Shown in pieces: positions 9,044-17,298 of a stretch of DNA of 64,000 bases. Position 1 is the first letter of the stretch. Every line of letters starts with the position of its first letter. This DNA comes from Spirosoma endophyticum. Lineage in GTDB: Bacteria > Bacteroidota > Bacteroidia > Cytophagales > Spirosomataceae. The notes under the pieces are model-generated. The model saw only the letters and a list, made by a program, of their open reading frames with translations, had not been told where the DNA came from and made no database searches. The stretch lies in NCBI RefSeq assembly GCF_900112365.1, contig NZ_FOLQ01000009.1, positions 181,286 through 245,285 of the forward strand. Direction: 5' to 3'. A program made the translations under genes and the position numbers.

Positions 9044-9487
9044 CTACTGACTCGTAAGCGTGTATTTATTTATTTTACCGCCCGTTTTTAAGCTACCCTT
9101 TGTTCTTGTAATAACTAAATTGTTGTCGTCGATGGAATTGATCGTAAACGAAACGGCCGGACCATCGCTCGGAGGAGGATTCAGGTTCGTCAGGCTAAGG
9201 GTCTGATCATCAGGGACTGCATACTGGCCAACGAATGTATTGCCATCATATTCTGTATAACTGACGGCCGGTGGTTTGCTTAGGTCGAGTTTAAATTTAG
9301 CATAGTCCCTTATATTACTGGCTCCCCCCTTTATATAGACGGTCACGTTGTCTTCCTCGACTTTGGTAGCTGTCCATACTTTAGCGATTAGCTCCGAGAC
9401 AGGCGGTGTGGACGTCTTTTTGCATCCCGTTAATGAACCGACAAGTACCATTGCCGAAAGCAAAGCGATGACGGAAGTCTTTCTCAT
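9044..9487 (-). CDS. Putative lipoprotein
   Basis: A 147-residue predicted lipoprotein. I use the internal ATG at 9487 (MRKTSV) because it places a typical signal peptide at the start; an upstream in-frame ATG at 9502 would only add five residues. The signal ends in the lipobox LTGC, followed by KKTSTPP. The rest is beta-rich with the pattern KVWTATKVEEDN near the mature N-terminus, as in small lipocalin-like or META-like Bacteroidota lipoproteins. No catalytic motif is visible. It has its own strong terminator (8990-9016) and is divergent from the cytochrome b5-like gene, so it is probably a single-gene transcript. Its function is unknown. Confidence 0.75.
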   Translation of the reverse strand: MRKTSVIALLSAMVLVGSLTGCKKTSTPPVSELIAKVWTATKVEEDNVTVYIKGGASNIRDYAKFKLDLSKPPAVSYTEYDGNTFVGQYAVPDDQTLSLTNLNPPPSDGPAVSFTINSIDDNNLVITRTKGSLKTGGKINKYTLTSQ

Positions 9488-9527
9488 AATCAATTGATAC
9501 ATATAAACAGAAGTGGCTAAGTTACGT

Positions 9528-9535
9528 TATTTTTG
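9528..9535 (+). promoter_or_regulatory. Candidate -7 box for the cytochrome b5-like gene
   Basis: TATTTTTG fits the Bacteroidota -7 consensus TAnnTTTG exactly; a clear -33 TTG at the right spacing is not seen. It is 80 nt upstream of the preferred ATG at 9615. Confidence 0.35.
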
Positions 9536-9614
9536 TGGTCACTCGCAAAATCGGTACCCAATAATTCGTTCGGTTGACTTAACGGAGGGATACCGGCCAA
9601 CTCTTCCCAATTTG

Positions 9615-9842
9615 ATGCTATCGTTTACCCGCTCGCAGTTAGCTTTACGTAACGGACAGGACCGCGACGAAATCTGGTGTGCTTACGAAGGCCTTATTTA
9701 CGACGTATCGGCTTCGCGCTTGTGGCGTAATGGTCACCATTATGAACATTGGGCTGGTCAGGACCTAACGAACGAACTGATTGATGCTCCCCATACCGAC
9801 GGCGTTTTTGCCAAATTTCCGGTTATTGGAAAATTAGTTTAA
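9615..9842 (+). CDS. Cytochrome b5-like heme-binding domain protein
   Basis: A 75-residue single-domain protein resembling the bacterial cytochrome b5-like heme/steroid-binding family. Diagnostic features are the opening segment SQLALRNGQDRDEIWCAYEG, then IYDVSAS, and HHYEHWAGQDLT with several His residues able to serve as axial ligands. The C-terminal FPVIGKL matches the end of the domain. An in-frame ATG at 9513 would add 34 residues that do not belong to the fold and overlap the divergent promoter region, so I prefer 9615. It has no signal peptide or anchor, so it would be cytosolic. Its redox partner is unknown; the ferredoxin-type reductase at 10.9 kb is close but not in the same operon. 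Confidence 0.8.
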   Translation: MLSFTRSQLALRNGQDRDEIWCAYEGLIYDVSASRLWRNGHHYEHWAGQDLTNELIDAPHTDGVFAKFPVIGKLV

Positions 9843-9911
9843 TGCTCCGGGTTTAACGGTCTTTATGTTAATCCTTGAGCTATAAACGTTGAATTGTAAA
9901 TCGTACTACCA

Positions 9912-10757
9912 ATGCTTTTAATTGCCGACAGCGGCTCTACCAAAACCGATTGGCGTCTGGTTTCTTCCGATGGGCAGCCCCGCGCTATTCAAACGGATGG
10001 ATTCAATCCATATTATCAGACGATCGATCAAATAGTCGTTACGTTACGTAGGCAATTGACACCGTATCTGAACGATGCGGATATTAGTAATGTGTTTTTT
10101 TATGGAACCGGCTGCACGGGTCCAACCGTAAATTATATCGTTGCCGATGCCCTGAGGGCCGTATTGCCCAGTTTGCAAACCGTTACTGTGAACAGTGATA
10201 TGCTGGGGGCGGCCCGAGGAAGTGCAGGACAAGAACCCGGCATTATTTGTATTTTAGGGACTGGGTCGAATGCGTGCTGCTATGACGGGACGCAAATCAT
10301 ACGGGGCATCCAGTCGTTGGGATTCTGGTTGGGTGACGAAGGGAGCGGGGGCTATCTGGGCAAGACGCTCTTACGCGATTTTTTTCAGGAACGACTTCCT
10401 GCCGATCTTAAAGCTGCTTTCCAGAATCGGTATGCTCTCGACCGGGCAACACTACTGGAGAACGCCTATCAAAAGCCATACCCGAACCGCTATTTCGCGT
10501 CGTTTACGACCTTTCTTGCCGACCATCTCACCCATCCGTATATCGCTACGTTGGTAAGTGACGCGTTTACACTTTTCCTGACTACCTACGTTAAACGCTT
10601 TCCTGAAGCGGACAAGTGGCCGGTTAATTTTGTGGGGTCAATCGCCTATTATTTTGCCGAACCGCTACGTCTGGCTGTGCAGAAATCGGGGTTGCAACTG
10701 GGAAATATCCTAAAAGCACCCGTCGAGCGATTGGTTGAATTTCATAAAGATGAATGA
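9912..10757 (+). CDS. BadF/BadG/BcrA/BcrD-type kinase, likely N-acetylglucosamine kinase
   Basis: A 281-residue ASKHA-fold sugar kinase. The N-terminal phosphate-binding loop is DSGSTKTDWRLV, the second phosphate motif CILGTGSNA lies near residue 116, and GDEGSGGYLGK follows, as in the BadF/N-acetylglucosamine kinase family of Bacteroidota. It is expected to phosphorylate N-acetylglucosamine or a related amino sugar in the cytosol, probably for salvage of cell-wall sugars. The GH3-type glycosidase at 31-34 kb could release such sugars, but that is inference. The gene is 70 nt downstream of the b5-like gene on the same strand. The next gene has its own promoter-like box (10775-10782). Confidence 0.85.
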   Translation: MLLIADSGSTKTDWRLVSSDGQPRAIQTDGFNPYYQTIDQIVVTLRRQLTPYLNDADISNVFFYGTGCTGPTVNYIVADALRAVLPSLQTVTVNSDMLGAARGSAGQEPGIICILGTGSNACCYDGTQIIRGIQSLGFWLGDEGSGGYLGKTLLRDFFQERLPADLKAAFQNRYALDRATLLENAYQKPYPNRYFASFTTFLADHLTHPYIATLVSDAFTLFLTTYVKRFPEADKWPVNFVGSIAYYFAEPLRLAVQKSGLQLGNILKAPVERLVEFHKDE

Positions 10758-10774
10758 GTTCCGGCGGTTCGCCG

Positions 10775-10782
10775 TACCTTTG
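10775..10782 (+). promoter_or_regulatory. Candidate -7 box for the ferredoxin-type reductase
   Basis: TACCTTTG matches TAnnTTTG exactly. It lies just before the large hairpin at 10793-10875, so the transcript leader would carry that hairpin ahead of the ATG at 10894. Confidence 0.4.
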
Positions 10783-10792
10783 TATAAAGAAT

Positions 10793-10875
10793 TTAATAAA
10801 ACACTGAGGGAGCTACACCGAGTTACACAAAGAAAACTCTGTGTAGCGAGTGTAGCTCCCTCCGCGTTTTATTAA
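10793..10875. repeat. 83-nt palindromic intergenic element
   Basis: Nested arms: outer 10793-10802 with 10866-10875 (10 bp perfect) and middle 10806-10818 with 10850-10862 (13 bp perfect), with further pairing inside. It looks like a dispersed intergenic palindrome rather than a simple terminator. Confidence 0.6.
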
Positions 10876-10893
10876 AAGACAATCTGAATAGTA

Positions 10894-11964
10894 ATGGCAA
10901 ATCGGTATTTTTTGAAAGTAAAAGACGTCGTTCGGGAAACAACCGACGCCGTGACCATAAGTTTCTGGCATCCTATCAGTGAAGAAATTCGCTACCAGCC
11001 GGGCCAGTTTTTGACCTTCCTGCTCAACATCAACGGCCAAAAAGTCCGTCGGTCTTATTCCATGGCATCGTCGCCCCATGTCGACGTATCATTATCAGTA
11101 TCCGTAAAGCGCGTACCGGGTGGACTTGCTTCTAATTATCTCTACGAACGGATCAAACCCGGCGATATTCTGGAAACGCTGGAGCCAATGGGTACATTTG
11201 TTCCAAAACTTGATGTGCAGAGCCGTCGGACGATTGTGCTGATTGGGGCAGGTAGTGGCATTACGCCCCTGTTCTCAATGGCTAAATCGACGCTTCACGT
11301 TGAGCCAAACAGCCGCGTCTGGTTGATTTATGGCAATCGCAATCAGGATTCTATTATCTATAAAGCGCATTTGGATGCCATGGAGCAGGCTTACGGCCGA
11401 TCACGGTTTCAGGTGACTCACATTCTGAGCCAGCCATCGTACGGCTGGACAGGAGAAACAGGACGCCTGAATCAGCACACCTTGACGAAGCTTTTCGACC
11501 AATTGCCCGCTACCGAGCGTCAGAACGCGAGTTTCTACCTCTGTGGGCCCGATGGCATGATGGCCGAAGCCCGCTCCGCCTTGTCGCTGGTAGGTGTATC
11601 GACCGAGCGTGTACACAAGGAAAGTTATGCGACGGCCCCCGTTGCTGCTGGCGACGTAGTGGAAGAGCCAATGACGGCCGCAGACAGCGGTTCGCCGGAA
11701 GTGACGGTGTTGTATGAAGGCAGTGAATATAAGTTTGCTGTAGCTCCGCATCAAACTATTCTGGAAGCCGCATTGGACCTGGATATTGATCTGCCGTATT
11801 CCTGTCAGGCGGGCATGTGCACAGCCTGTCTGGGTCGTTGCATCTCGGGAAAAGTGAAACTGGATGAAGAAGATGGCCTATCCGACTCAGAGCTGAAAGC
11901 GGGCTACGTACTGACCTGTGTAGCTCACCCCGTCGGACGGGACGTAGTGATCGAAATTGAGTAA
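10894..11964 (+). CDS. Ferredoxin-NAD(P)H reductase with C-terminal 2Fe-2S domain (PaaE/HCP-reductase type)
   Basis: A 356-residue soluble flavoprotein that passes electrons from NAD(P)H through FAD to a plant-type 2Fe-2S cluster. The FAD motif RRSYSMAS is near residue 53 and the nucleotide-binding motif GAGSGITP follows near 118. The C-terminal ferredoxin domain has its four cluster cysteines at 304, 309, 312 and 342. This order (FAD, NAD, 2Fe-2S) is that of phenylacetyl-CoA epoxidase reductase PaaE and related general oxygenase reductases. No paaABCD genes are nearby, so the electron acceptor is unknown and the PaaE name should not be used. It is followed by a 25-bp perfect inverted repeat. 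Confidence 0.9.
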   Translation: MANRYFLKVKDVVRETTDAVTISFWHPISEEIRYQPGQFLTFLLNINGQKVRRSYSMASSPHVDVSLSVSVKRVPGGLASNYLYERIKPGDILETLEPMGTFVPKLDVQSRRTIVLIGAGSGITPLFSMAKSTLHVEPNSRVWLIYGNRNQDSIIYKAHLDAMEQAYGRSRFQVTHILSQPSYGWTGETGRLNQHTLTKLFDQLPATERQNASFYLCGPDGMMAEARSALSLVGVSTERVHKESYATAPVAAGDVVEEPMTAADSGSPEVTVLYEGSEYKFAVAPHQTILEAALDLDIDLPYSCQAGMCTACLGRCISGKVKLDEEDGLSDSELKAGYVLTCVAHPVGRDVVIEIE

Positions 11965-11966
11965 TG

Positions 11967-12053
11967 TAATGGCTTACGTCCCGTCCGGGTGGCGAAGACA
12001 TGGGTATAATTTTTAAACCTGTCTTTTACACCCGGACGGGACGTAAGCCATTA
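11967..12053. terminator. 25-bp perfect inverted repeat between convergent genes
   Basis: Arms 11967-11991 and 12029-12053 are perfectly complementary over 25 bp around a 37-nt loop. It lies between the reductase stop and the stop of the minus-strand M56 peptidase gene, consistent with a bidirectional transcription end. The length is unusual for a terminator. Confidence 0.65.
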
Positions 12054-12081
12054 TAACGTATCAAATCAAGCTTGCCTTCAA

Positions 12082-14286
12082 TTAATCATTTTCAACTTTC
12101 GGGACTAAAGGACTTTTGGGTGATTTCGGTATGGCAACTTTTGCACGAGGGCTAGCAGGAGCGGGTGCAACTGGTGCCAGACGCGGATGTGCTGGCATAG
12201 CCGGTGTTGCCGGATGAACAGCGTTCGGAGCAACGGCTGGGCGTGGTGTACGCATAATTCGTGGTGTACGAGCCGGGCGGGGAGCCAGTTCTGGCGCTTC
12301 GTGTATTTCCAGTCGTTCTAATGGCTCCATGGCATCTGGTAGGAATCGCGCTATTTCGTCGCCATATTGACCGAGCTGATCGGCAAGTTGATTAATCTGG
12401 GCGTCGAGCTGCTCCGATTCATGTTTCAACTTGTCCATCGGCAGTTTGAATTCATCCTGTTTTAGTTTGAGTTGATCAACCTGCTTACTTAATTCTTCCG
12501 CATTTCCTTCAATTTTCTTAATCTCCGGCTCAAGGGCGGCTAACTGCTTTTCAACCTCAGCCTGACTCAATTTTTGCTTGCCTTCATTTTCCAGCAACCG
12601 TTGATGCTTTTCGATCAGGGCTTCCCGCTGTGCCATCAATTTGTTTTGCCGCCACATAAATACCTCCTGATTTCGATTCAGTTCGTCAATCGGAAATCTG
12701 AATTTTTCCATTTGTGAACGTAGTGCCTGCGCCTGCTGCGACCGTTGGGCCAAAAGCTGGCTTAAGCTGTCCATCTGACGCTGTTGATAGGCACGTCGTT
12801 TGACAAGCGAATCAGGCAATGTTTTCAACGCTCCCAAAGAAGCAAAGGCATCACTGATAATGGCATTGTAATCAGCTTTGGCTAGTCCTTCTACGGTTCC
12901 ATCCGGGCTAAGCGGTACGTTATTCAGCGCCGACGCGACAATATTGTCGTAATCAATGTGGGCTAAACCTTTACCCAATGCATCCATGCCTTCGCCAAAT
13001 CCCTGATTTGTCTCGATGATGGACAATAAGATATCGCGGTCTGATTTGTTTAAGGCGTCAAGAGAGAGCTGGCCAGCCATGATCTGATCGAGCTGACGCT
13101 GCAAGTGAGCTACGCGTTTGGCGGGTAATTTCTGCCCTTTCCAGATTACATAATTTACTTTCTTATTATCGGTAATGCTAAATTCAGTGCCATTGCCTGC
13201 CTTATGGCGTCTCGTTGGTTGAGGTTGCGTATTGCGTGACTTCGGCTTATCCTGCTGTTGAACGGCATAAACCGATACGCTCATTAACAGAATTGTTGCC
13301 AGGGTTAAGCCCACCAGGCTACCGTTTGAAACGAATGGTCGGGTTGGAGCGCCCAGCATCCGCCGAACACGGTGCAGTAAGTGTTGACGCTTCGAGGCAA
13401 AAGCCATCGCAAGCGCCGGTGTTTCAAGTTGCGAAAGCCGTAGCTCTTCAACACGGGCGAGTGCCTGGGCCAGAATACGTCCGTCGCCCCCACAAGCCTG
13501 CACCGCCAGATCATCGCAGCAATGCTCACGCTCCTCCCGCACCCGTGCTGATAACCACCACAGCGCTGGATGGAAAAAATACAGGATCTCTACGATCGAC
13601 TGCAATAGATTGACCCCGTAATCATGGCGTTTGACATGGGCCAGTTCGTGGGCTAGCACGGCTTCGATTTCACGGGTACTCAAGTGAGCCGCCAGGCCAA
13701 TCGGTAGGAGTAATACGGGTTTAAGGATACCGACAACCATTGGCATCGCAATTCGTCCCGACTCACGAACCTGCACAACAGCCCGGATGGCCAATGCCGC
13801 CCGCAGCCGATCGACCATATGGTCCCAAACAACGGTAGCAGGAAGGCTGGCCGTTTTACTTAGTTGTTGCAGATATACCCAGCCGCCCGCAAGCCGTACG
13901 CCAAACAGGGCTACGCCAATGAGGTAAGTCAGCACGAATTGACTCAGATGACTCTCCAGGAATTGTTGCATCTGCTGGTGCCAGGGAAGTGTTTGGGTAA
14001 CCGTCTGCCACCGAATGGACATAATTTGACCACCTGTTAACGTAGCAGGAACTGGCAGGGTCGATGCGGGATTGTAGTACCAGACGAACGTAGCGACTGA
14101 TGTCATCAGTTGCGTTAACAAGGTCAGTACGCCCACGCGGTAACGTAGCACACTTGACTGATTACGGAGCAAGTGCAAACCTATCGCTACCGGCAACACC
14201 AGCGCGAATCCCTGCCAGATGGCATGAAGCAAGGTCCAGCCTAAAGCGTCGGCAACTGGACTCGATAGAAAATTGAACGTGTTCAT
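12082..14286 (-). CDS. M56 (BlaR1-type) membrane metallopeptidase with coiled-coil tail
   Basis: A 734-residue BlaR1/MecR1-family protein. The N-terminal part has several membrane helices (start, about 35-65, 100-130) and a cytosol-facing zinc peptidase with HELAH at 213-217 and a downstream helix that carries the third ligand. A last membrane segment follows at about 320-340 (VGLTLATILLMSVSVYAV). Residues 345-650 are charged and helical with long coiled coils, and the final 70 residues are Pro/Ala/Arg-rich. The penicillin-binding sensor domain of classical BlaR1 is absent, so the signal it senses is unknown. It should cleave the BlaI-like repressor encoded 58 nt upstream in the same operon. 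Confidence 0.9.
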   Translation of the reverse strand: MNTFNFLSSPVADALGWTLLHAIWQGFALVLPVAIGLHLLRNQSSVLRYRVGVLTLLTQLMTSVATFVWYYNPASTLPVPATLTGGQIMSIRWQTVTQTLPWHQQMQQFLESHLSQFVLTYLIGVALFGVRLAGGWVYLQQLSKTASLPATVVWDHMVDRLRAALAIRAVVQVRESGRIAMPMVVGILKPVLLLPIGLAAHLSTREIEAVLAHELAHVKRHDYGVNLLQSIVEILYFFHPALWWLSARVREEREHCCDDLAVQACGGDGRILAQALARVEELRLSQLETPALAMAFASKRQHLLHRVRRMLGAPTRPFVSNGSLVGLTLATILLMSVSVYAVQQQDKPKSRNTQPQPTRRHKAGNGTEFSITDNKKVNYVIWKGQKLPAKRVAHLQRQLDQIMAGQLSLDALNKSDRDILLSIIETNQGFGEGMDALGKGLAHIDYDNIVASALNNVPLSPDGTVEGLAKADYNAIISDAFASLGALKTLPDSLVKRRAYQQRQMDSLSQLLAQRSQQAQALRSQMEKFRFPIDELNRNQEVFMWRQNKLMAQREALIEKHQRLLENEGKQKLSQAEVEKQLAALEPEIKKIEGNAEELSKQVDQLKLKQDEFKLPMDKLKHESEQLDAQINQLADQLGQYGDEIARFLPDAMEPLERLEIHEAPELAPRPARTPRIMRTPRPAVAPNAVHPATPAMPAHPRLAPVAPAPASPRAKVAIPKSPKSPLVPKVEND

Positions 14287-14344
14287 AAGATGTGTAAAGT
14301 CTGTTTGTCTAGAAAATCAGTTCACTAAAAGCGGATGCGTTCGC

Positions 14345-14734
14345 TTACTCAGACTCATCCGAGCGTCCGGCGTCCCGGTTCAGGTCATTTAAGAGATTTT
14401 TGATTTCATCCAACTCGGCGCGGGAGGCTTTGTGTTGCCCTAATACCTGCATCACGAGCTTCGAGGCTGACCCCCGAAAGGCTGTTTCCACAAAGCGATC
14501 CACCAAGTTTCGTTGCGTATCTTCCTGACTCACTATTGCTGTGTAGGTATGGGATCGGGAATCTTCCTCGCGGGAGAGCAAGCCCTTCTCATACATGATC
14601 TGCATTAATTTTAGTGCCGTTGTGTAGCCGATATCGCGGCTTTGACTCAATTTCTCGTGCACTTGCCGCACGGTGCTGGGACCATTGGCCCAGAGTACAT
14701 GCAGGATTTCTAATTCCGAGTCAGTTGGCTTCAT
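14345..14734 (-). CDS. BlaI/MecI/CopY-family transcriptional repressor
   Basis: A 129-residue winged-helix repressor. The N-terminal half matches the BlaI DNA-binding domain (opening SELEILHVLWANGPSTVRQVHEKL, here split as SELEILHVLW and PSTVRQVHEKL). The C-terminal part supplies the dimerisation helices. By family knowledge it binds as a dimer to inverted repeats and is cleaved by its M56 partner, whose gene follows 58 nt downstream. Two matching inverted repeats lie immediately in front of its own ATG (14742-14759 and 14768-14783), so autoregulation of the operon is likely. No beta-lactamase gene is adjacent; what else it controls is unknown. Confidence 0.93.
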   Translation of the reverse strand: MKPTDSELEILHVLWANGPSTVRQVHEKLSQSRDIGYTTALKLMQIMYEKGLLSREEDSRSHTYTAIVSQEDTQRNLVDRFVETAFRGSASKLVMQVLGQHKASRAELDEIKNLLNDLNRDAGRSDESE

Positions 14735-14741
14735 AATTTAT

Positions 14742-14783
14742 CTACGAATAATTTCGTAGCAAACATATACGAAGCTTTTCGTA
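14742..14783. promoter_or_regulatory. Tandem BlaI-type operators
   Basis: Two dyads of the same form: CTACGAA-TAAT-TTCGTAG at 14742-14759 (7-bp arms) and TACGAA-GCTT-TTCGTA at 14768-14783 (6-bp arms). Their centres are 25 bp apart and they lie 8-49 nt upstream of the repressor start codon. Confidence 0.75.
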
Positions 14784-14940
14784 GATGCAAATTTTGTGAA
14801 CAAAAAAGTTTTCTAACTGCTTACAATAAAGCCATTAATCGTTATGCTGACGAGAAGACGCTGATTTTACAGAAATAGAAAAAATCAAAAATTATCATAA
14901 CTAGCGCGCTGGCCGTTGACCAGTCGTGTTACTTTGTACT

Positions 14941-16686
14941 ATGACGTCAAACGAAACCATTAACCTGCCTGCCCGGCCCACCCGTTCATTCATTGGTGAG
15001 ACAATCGAATTGAAAAGCTGGAACGATGTTAAGCCACTTTATGAGGAGTTGCTTGATCGCTCCATCGACAACGCAGAAGAGCTTCAGCAGTGGCTAGTCG
15101 ATCGTAGCGAACTGGAATCTTACCTGTCCGAGAATTTCGCCTGGCGATACATCCGCATGACTTGCGACACGGCCAATGAAGAATTGGTGAAGGAACTGAA
15201 TTTTTTCATCGAGGAGATTCAGCCGTCCATGACCACCTACGGTAACGACCTCGACCTGATGGCTGTTAACAGCCCTTTCCTGAGTCAATTGACCGATGAA
15301 GGGTACGACGTAATGGTACGTAGCATGAAAAAGGCGATTGACATTTTCCGGGAAGAAAATATTCCGCTTCAAACCGAGCTTCAGACCGAAGAACGCAAGT
15401 ACGGTGCTATTGTTGGCGCCATGACGGTAACAATTGATGGTCGCGAAATGACGTTGCCCGAAGCCAGTGACCGTCTTCAATCGACCGATCGGGCTGTTCG
15501 TGAAGAAGCCTGGCGCAAAGTCTGGGAACGGCGCTACAAAGACCATGAGGTGCTTGATCAACTGTTTGACCGCCTTCGTGATCTCCGCCATCAAATTGCC
15601 CTTAACGCCGGTTTTACCAACTTTCGGGATTATTCATTTGCTGCGTTGGGCCGCTTCGACTACACGCCGGAAGATTGTTTTAATTTTCATGAATCAGTAG
15701 CTGAGGCTGTTGTACCCTTATTAAATGAGCTAGCCAACGAGCGCCAAAGAAAGCTAAGTGTAGATCCACTACGTCCCTGGGATACGAAAGTGGATGTGGA
15801 AGGTCGCCCACCCTTAAAACCCTTCGCTACAGGCAGCGAACTCCTCGAAAAAGCCATTACCTGCTTTGACCGGCTCGATGGCGACGGCCAACCGAAAGAG
15901 TTAGGTGACGATCTGCGCATCATGCGGGCCATGGGCCACCTCGATTTGGAGTCCCGAAAGGGTAAAGCGCCCGGCGGTTATAATTACCCACTGGAGGAAA
16001 TTGGGGTGCCGTTTATCTTTATGAATGCTACGTCGAGCCTGCGTGATCTGGTGACGATGGTTCATGAGGGAGGCCACGCTGTTCACTCATTCCTGACGCG
16101 CGACTTGCCCCTGAAAGCATTCCGAAATCCACCGATGGAAGTGGCTGAACTGGCTTCTATGAGCATGGAATTACTATCAATGGATCATTGGGACGTGTTT
16201 TTTGATGATGCCAATGAACTGCGTCGTGCCAAATTACAGCACCTCGAATCCATCATCGAAACATTGCCGTGGGTCGCTACGATTGATAAATTCCAGCACT
16301 GGATTTACGAAAATCCTACCCATACGGACGCTGAACGGCGTGAAAACTGGCTTCGGATTTATACTCAATTTGCCGACACGGTAACGAACTGGGATGGCTT
16401 TGCTTTCTACCAGGAATACATCTGGCAGCGGCAACTGCACCTGTATGAAGTTCCATTCTATTATATCGAATATGGAATTGCTCAACTGGGCGCGATTGGT
16501 GTATGGCGTAATTACCGCCGAGATCCGAAAGCAGGCCTTGATGGCTACAAAAAAGCATTGAGCCTAGGCTATAAGGCACCCATACGGGAGATTTACGCAG
16601 CCGCCAACGTACCATTTGATTTTTCCCGTGAGCATATTCAGGAACTGATGCATTTTGTCTGGGAAGAAATCAAAAAACTGAATTAG
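14941..16686 (+). CDS. M3-family oligoendopeptidase (PepF-like)
   Basis: A 581-residue cytosolic zinc peptidase that degrades short peptides. The thimet-type zinc motif HEGGH is at residues 375-379, preceded by the family segment RDLVTMV and followed by helices with the third ligand (MEVAELASMSMELL). The length fits the M3B/oligoendopeptidase F branch. A further upstream in-frame start at 14926 would add only five residues and overlaps the promoter-like sequence, so I prefer the ATG at 14941 (MTSNET). It stands alone, divergent from the BlaI-type operon, with about 155 nt of AT-rich DNA between. No signal peptide is present. Confidence 0.93.
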   Translation: MTSNETINLPARPTRSFIGETIELKSWNDVKPLYEELLDRSIDNAEELQQWLVDRSELESYLSENFAWRYIRMTCDTANEELVKELNFFIEEIQPSMTTYGNDLDLMAVNSPFLSQLTDEGYDVMVRSMKKAIDIFREENIPLQTELQTEERKYGAIVGAMTVTIDGREMTLPEASDRLQSTDRAVREEAWRKVWERRYKDHEVLDQLFDRLRDLRHQIALNAGFTNFRDYSFAALGRFDYTPEDCFNFHESVAEAVVPLLNELANERQRKLSVDPLRPWDTKVDVEGRPPLKPFATGSELLEKAITCFDRLDGDGQPKELGDDLRIMRAMGHLDLESRKGKAPGGYNYPLEEIGVPFIFMNATSSLRDLVTMVHEGGHAVHSFLTRDLPLKAFRNPPMEVAELASMSMELLSMDHWDVFFDDANELRRAKLQHLESIIETLPWVATIDKFQHWIYENPTHTDAERRENWLRIYTQFADTVTNWDGFAFYQEYIWQRQLHLYEVPFYYIEYGIAQLGAIGVWRNYRRDPKAGLDGYKKALSLGYKAPIREIYAAANVPFDFSREHIQELMHFVWEEIKKLN

Positions 16687-16765
16687 TAGACTTTGATTTT
16701 TATGTCGTCAGGTCGAAATGACAAAAAAACTAATGACTAATGACTGTCGGCTAGCGACTGTTTCT

Positions 16766-16773
16766 TATTTTTG
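16766..16773 (+). promoter_or_regulatory. Candidate -7 box for the 92-residue lipoprotein
   Basis: TATTTTTG fits TAnnTTTG and lies 27 nt before the ATG at 16800; no strong -33 TTG is visible. Confidence 0.4.
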
Positions 16774-16799
16774 TCGAATCAATTCGTAATCAAGTAGCT

Positions 16800-17078
16800 A
16801 TGAAACGCGTATTCAGTGCAGGTTTATTGGTGGTGGCAATGTTATCGCTGGCGTCCTGCGACTATCAGAAATATAACACGGTCCGTCAAAACGATTACCG
16901 TGCAAACGACTATCGTGCTGACTACCGGGCTGGTGATCCTGAAGTATATGGAACCGGTCGTGATTCGGCGGCTGTACAAACGAAATATAAATACACGCCA
17001 AATCCAGCATTAGACGCGCGGACGCAGAAAATTCGTGAGAAATTGTTTGGAAAAGGATCGCTTCAGCAGGGCGCGTAA
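16800..17078 (+). CDS. Small lipoprotein
   Basis: A 92-residue predicted lipoprotein. The signal peptide ends with a clear lipobox LASC (Cys19), then DYQKYNT. The mature part contains short near-repeats NDYRAN-DYRAD-YRAGD between residues 30 and 45 and is hydrophilic and basic at the C-terminus. I recognise no domain. It has a promoter-like box 27 nt upstream and a terminator hairpin immediately downstream (17096-17143), so it is a monocistronic unit. Such small tyrosine/aspartate-rich lipoproteins are common in this group and usually uncharacterised. An envelope location is the only safe statement. Confidence 0.75.
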   Translation: MKRVFSAGLLVVAMLSLASCDYQKYNTVRQNDYRANDYRADYRAGDPEVYGTGRDSAAVQTKYKYTPNPALDARTQKIREKLFGKGSLQQGA

Positions 17079-17095
17079 TACAAATAAATACAATG

Positions 17096-17143
17096 AATAA
17101 TAGCGATGGATTAGCGAATAGCCGCTGATTCATCGCTATTATT
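17096..17143 (+). terminator. Terminator hairpin of the small lipoprotein gene
   Basis: Perfect 13-bp arms 17096-17108 and 17131-17143 with partial pairing in the loop, ending in a T-rich segment. Confidence 0.65.
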
Positions 17144-17298
17144 TTGCTTCACCGTTTGCTAAATAGCGACGGTCGTTTGTCAGACTTACTTCTTAAAAAG
17201 CAACGTAAGTAGAGATATTTGCGTTACTTTGTTCAGTTAAACTTCCTGACAAGTAGTATTATTTGGGTATATAACTTGCCCTATGCACGTATAACGAC

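Noticed and set aside
10894..11964. Phenylacetate degradation gene paaE
   Set aside because: Domain order fits, but no other paa genes are nearby; general oxygenase or hydroxylase reductases share this layout.
6805..14734. Inducible beta-lactamase operon (bla with BlaR1/BlaI)
   Set aside because: The class A-like gene is more than 4 kb away, lacks the dyad found before the repressor gene, and the M56 protein has no penicillin-sensor domain.
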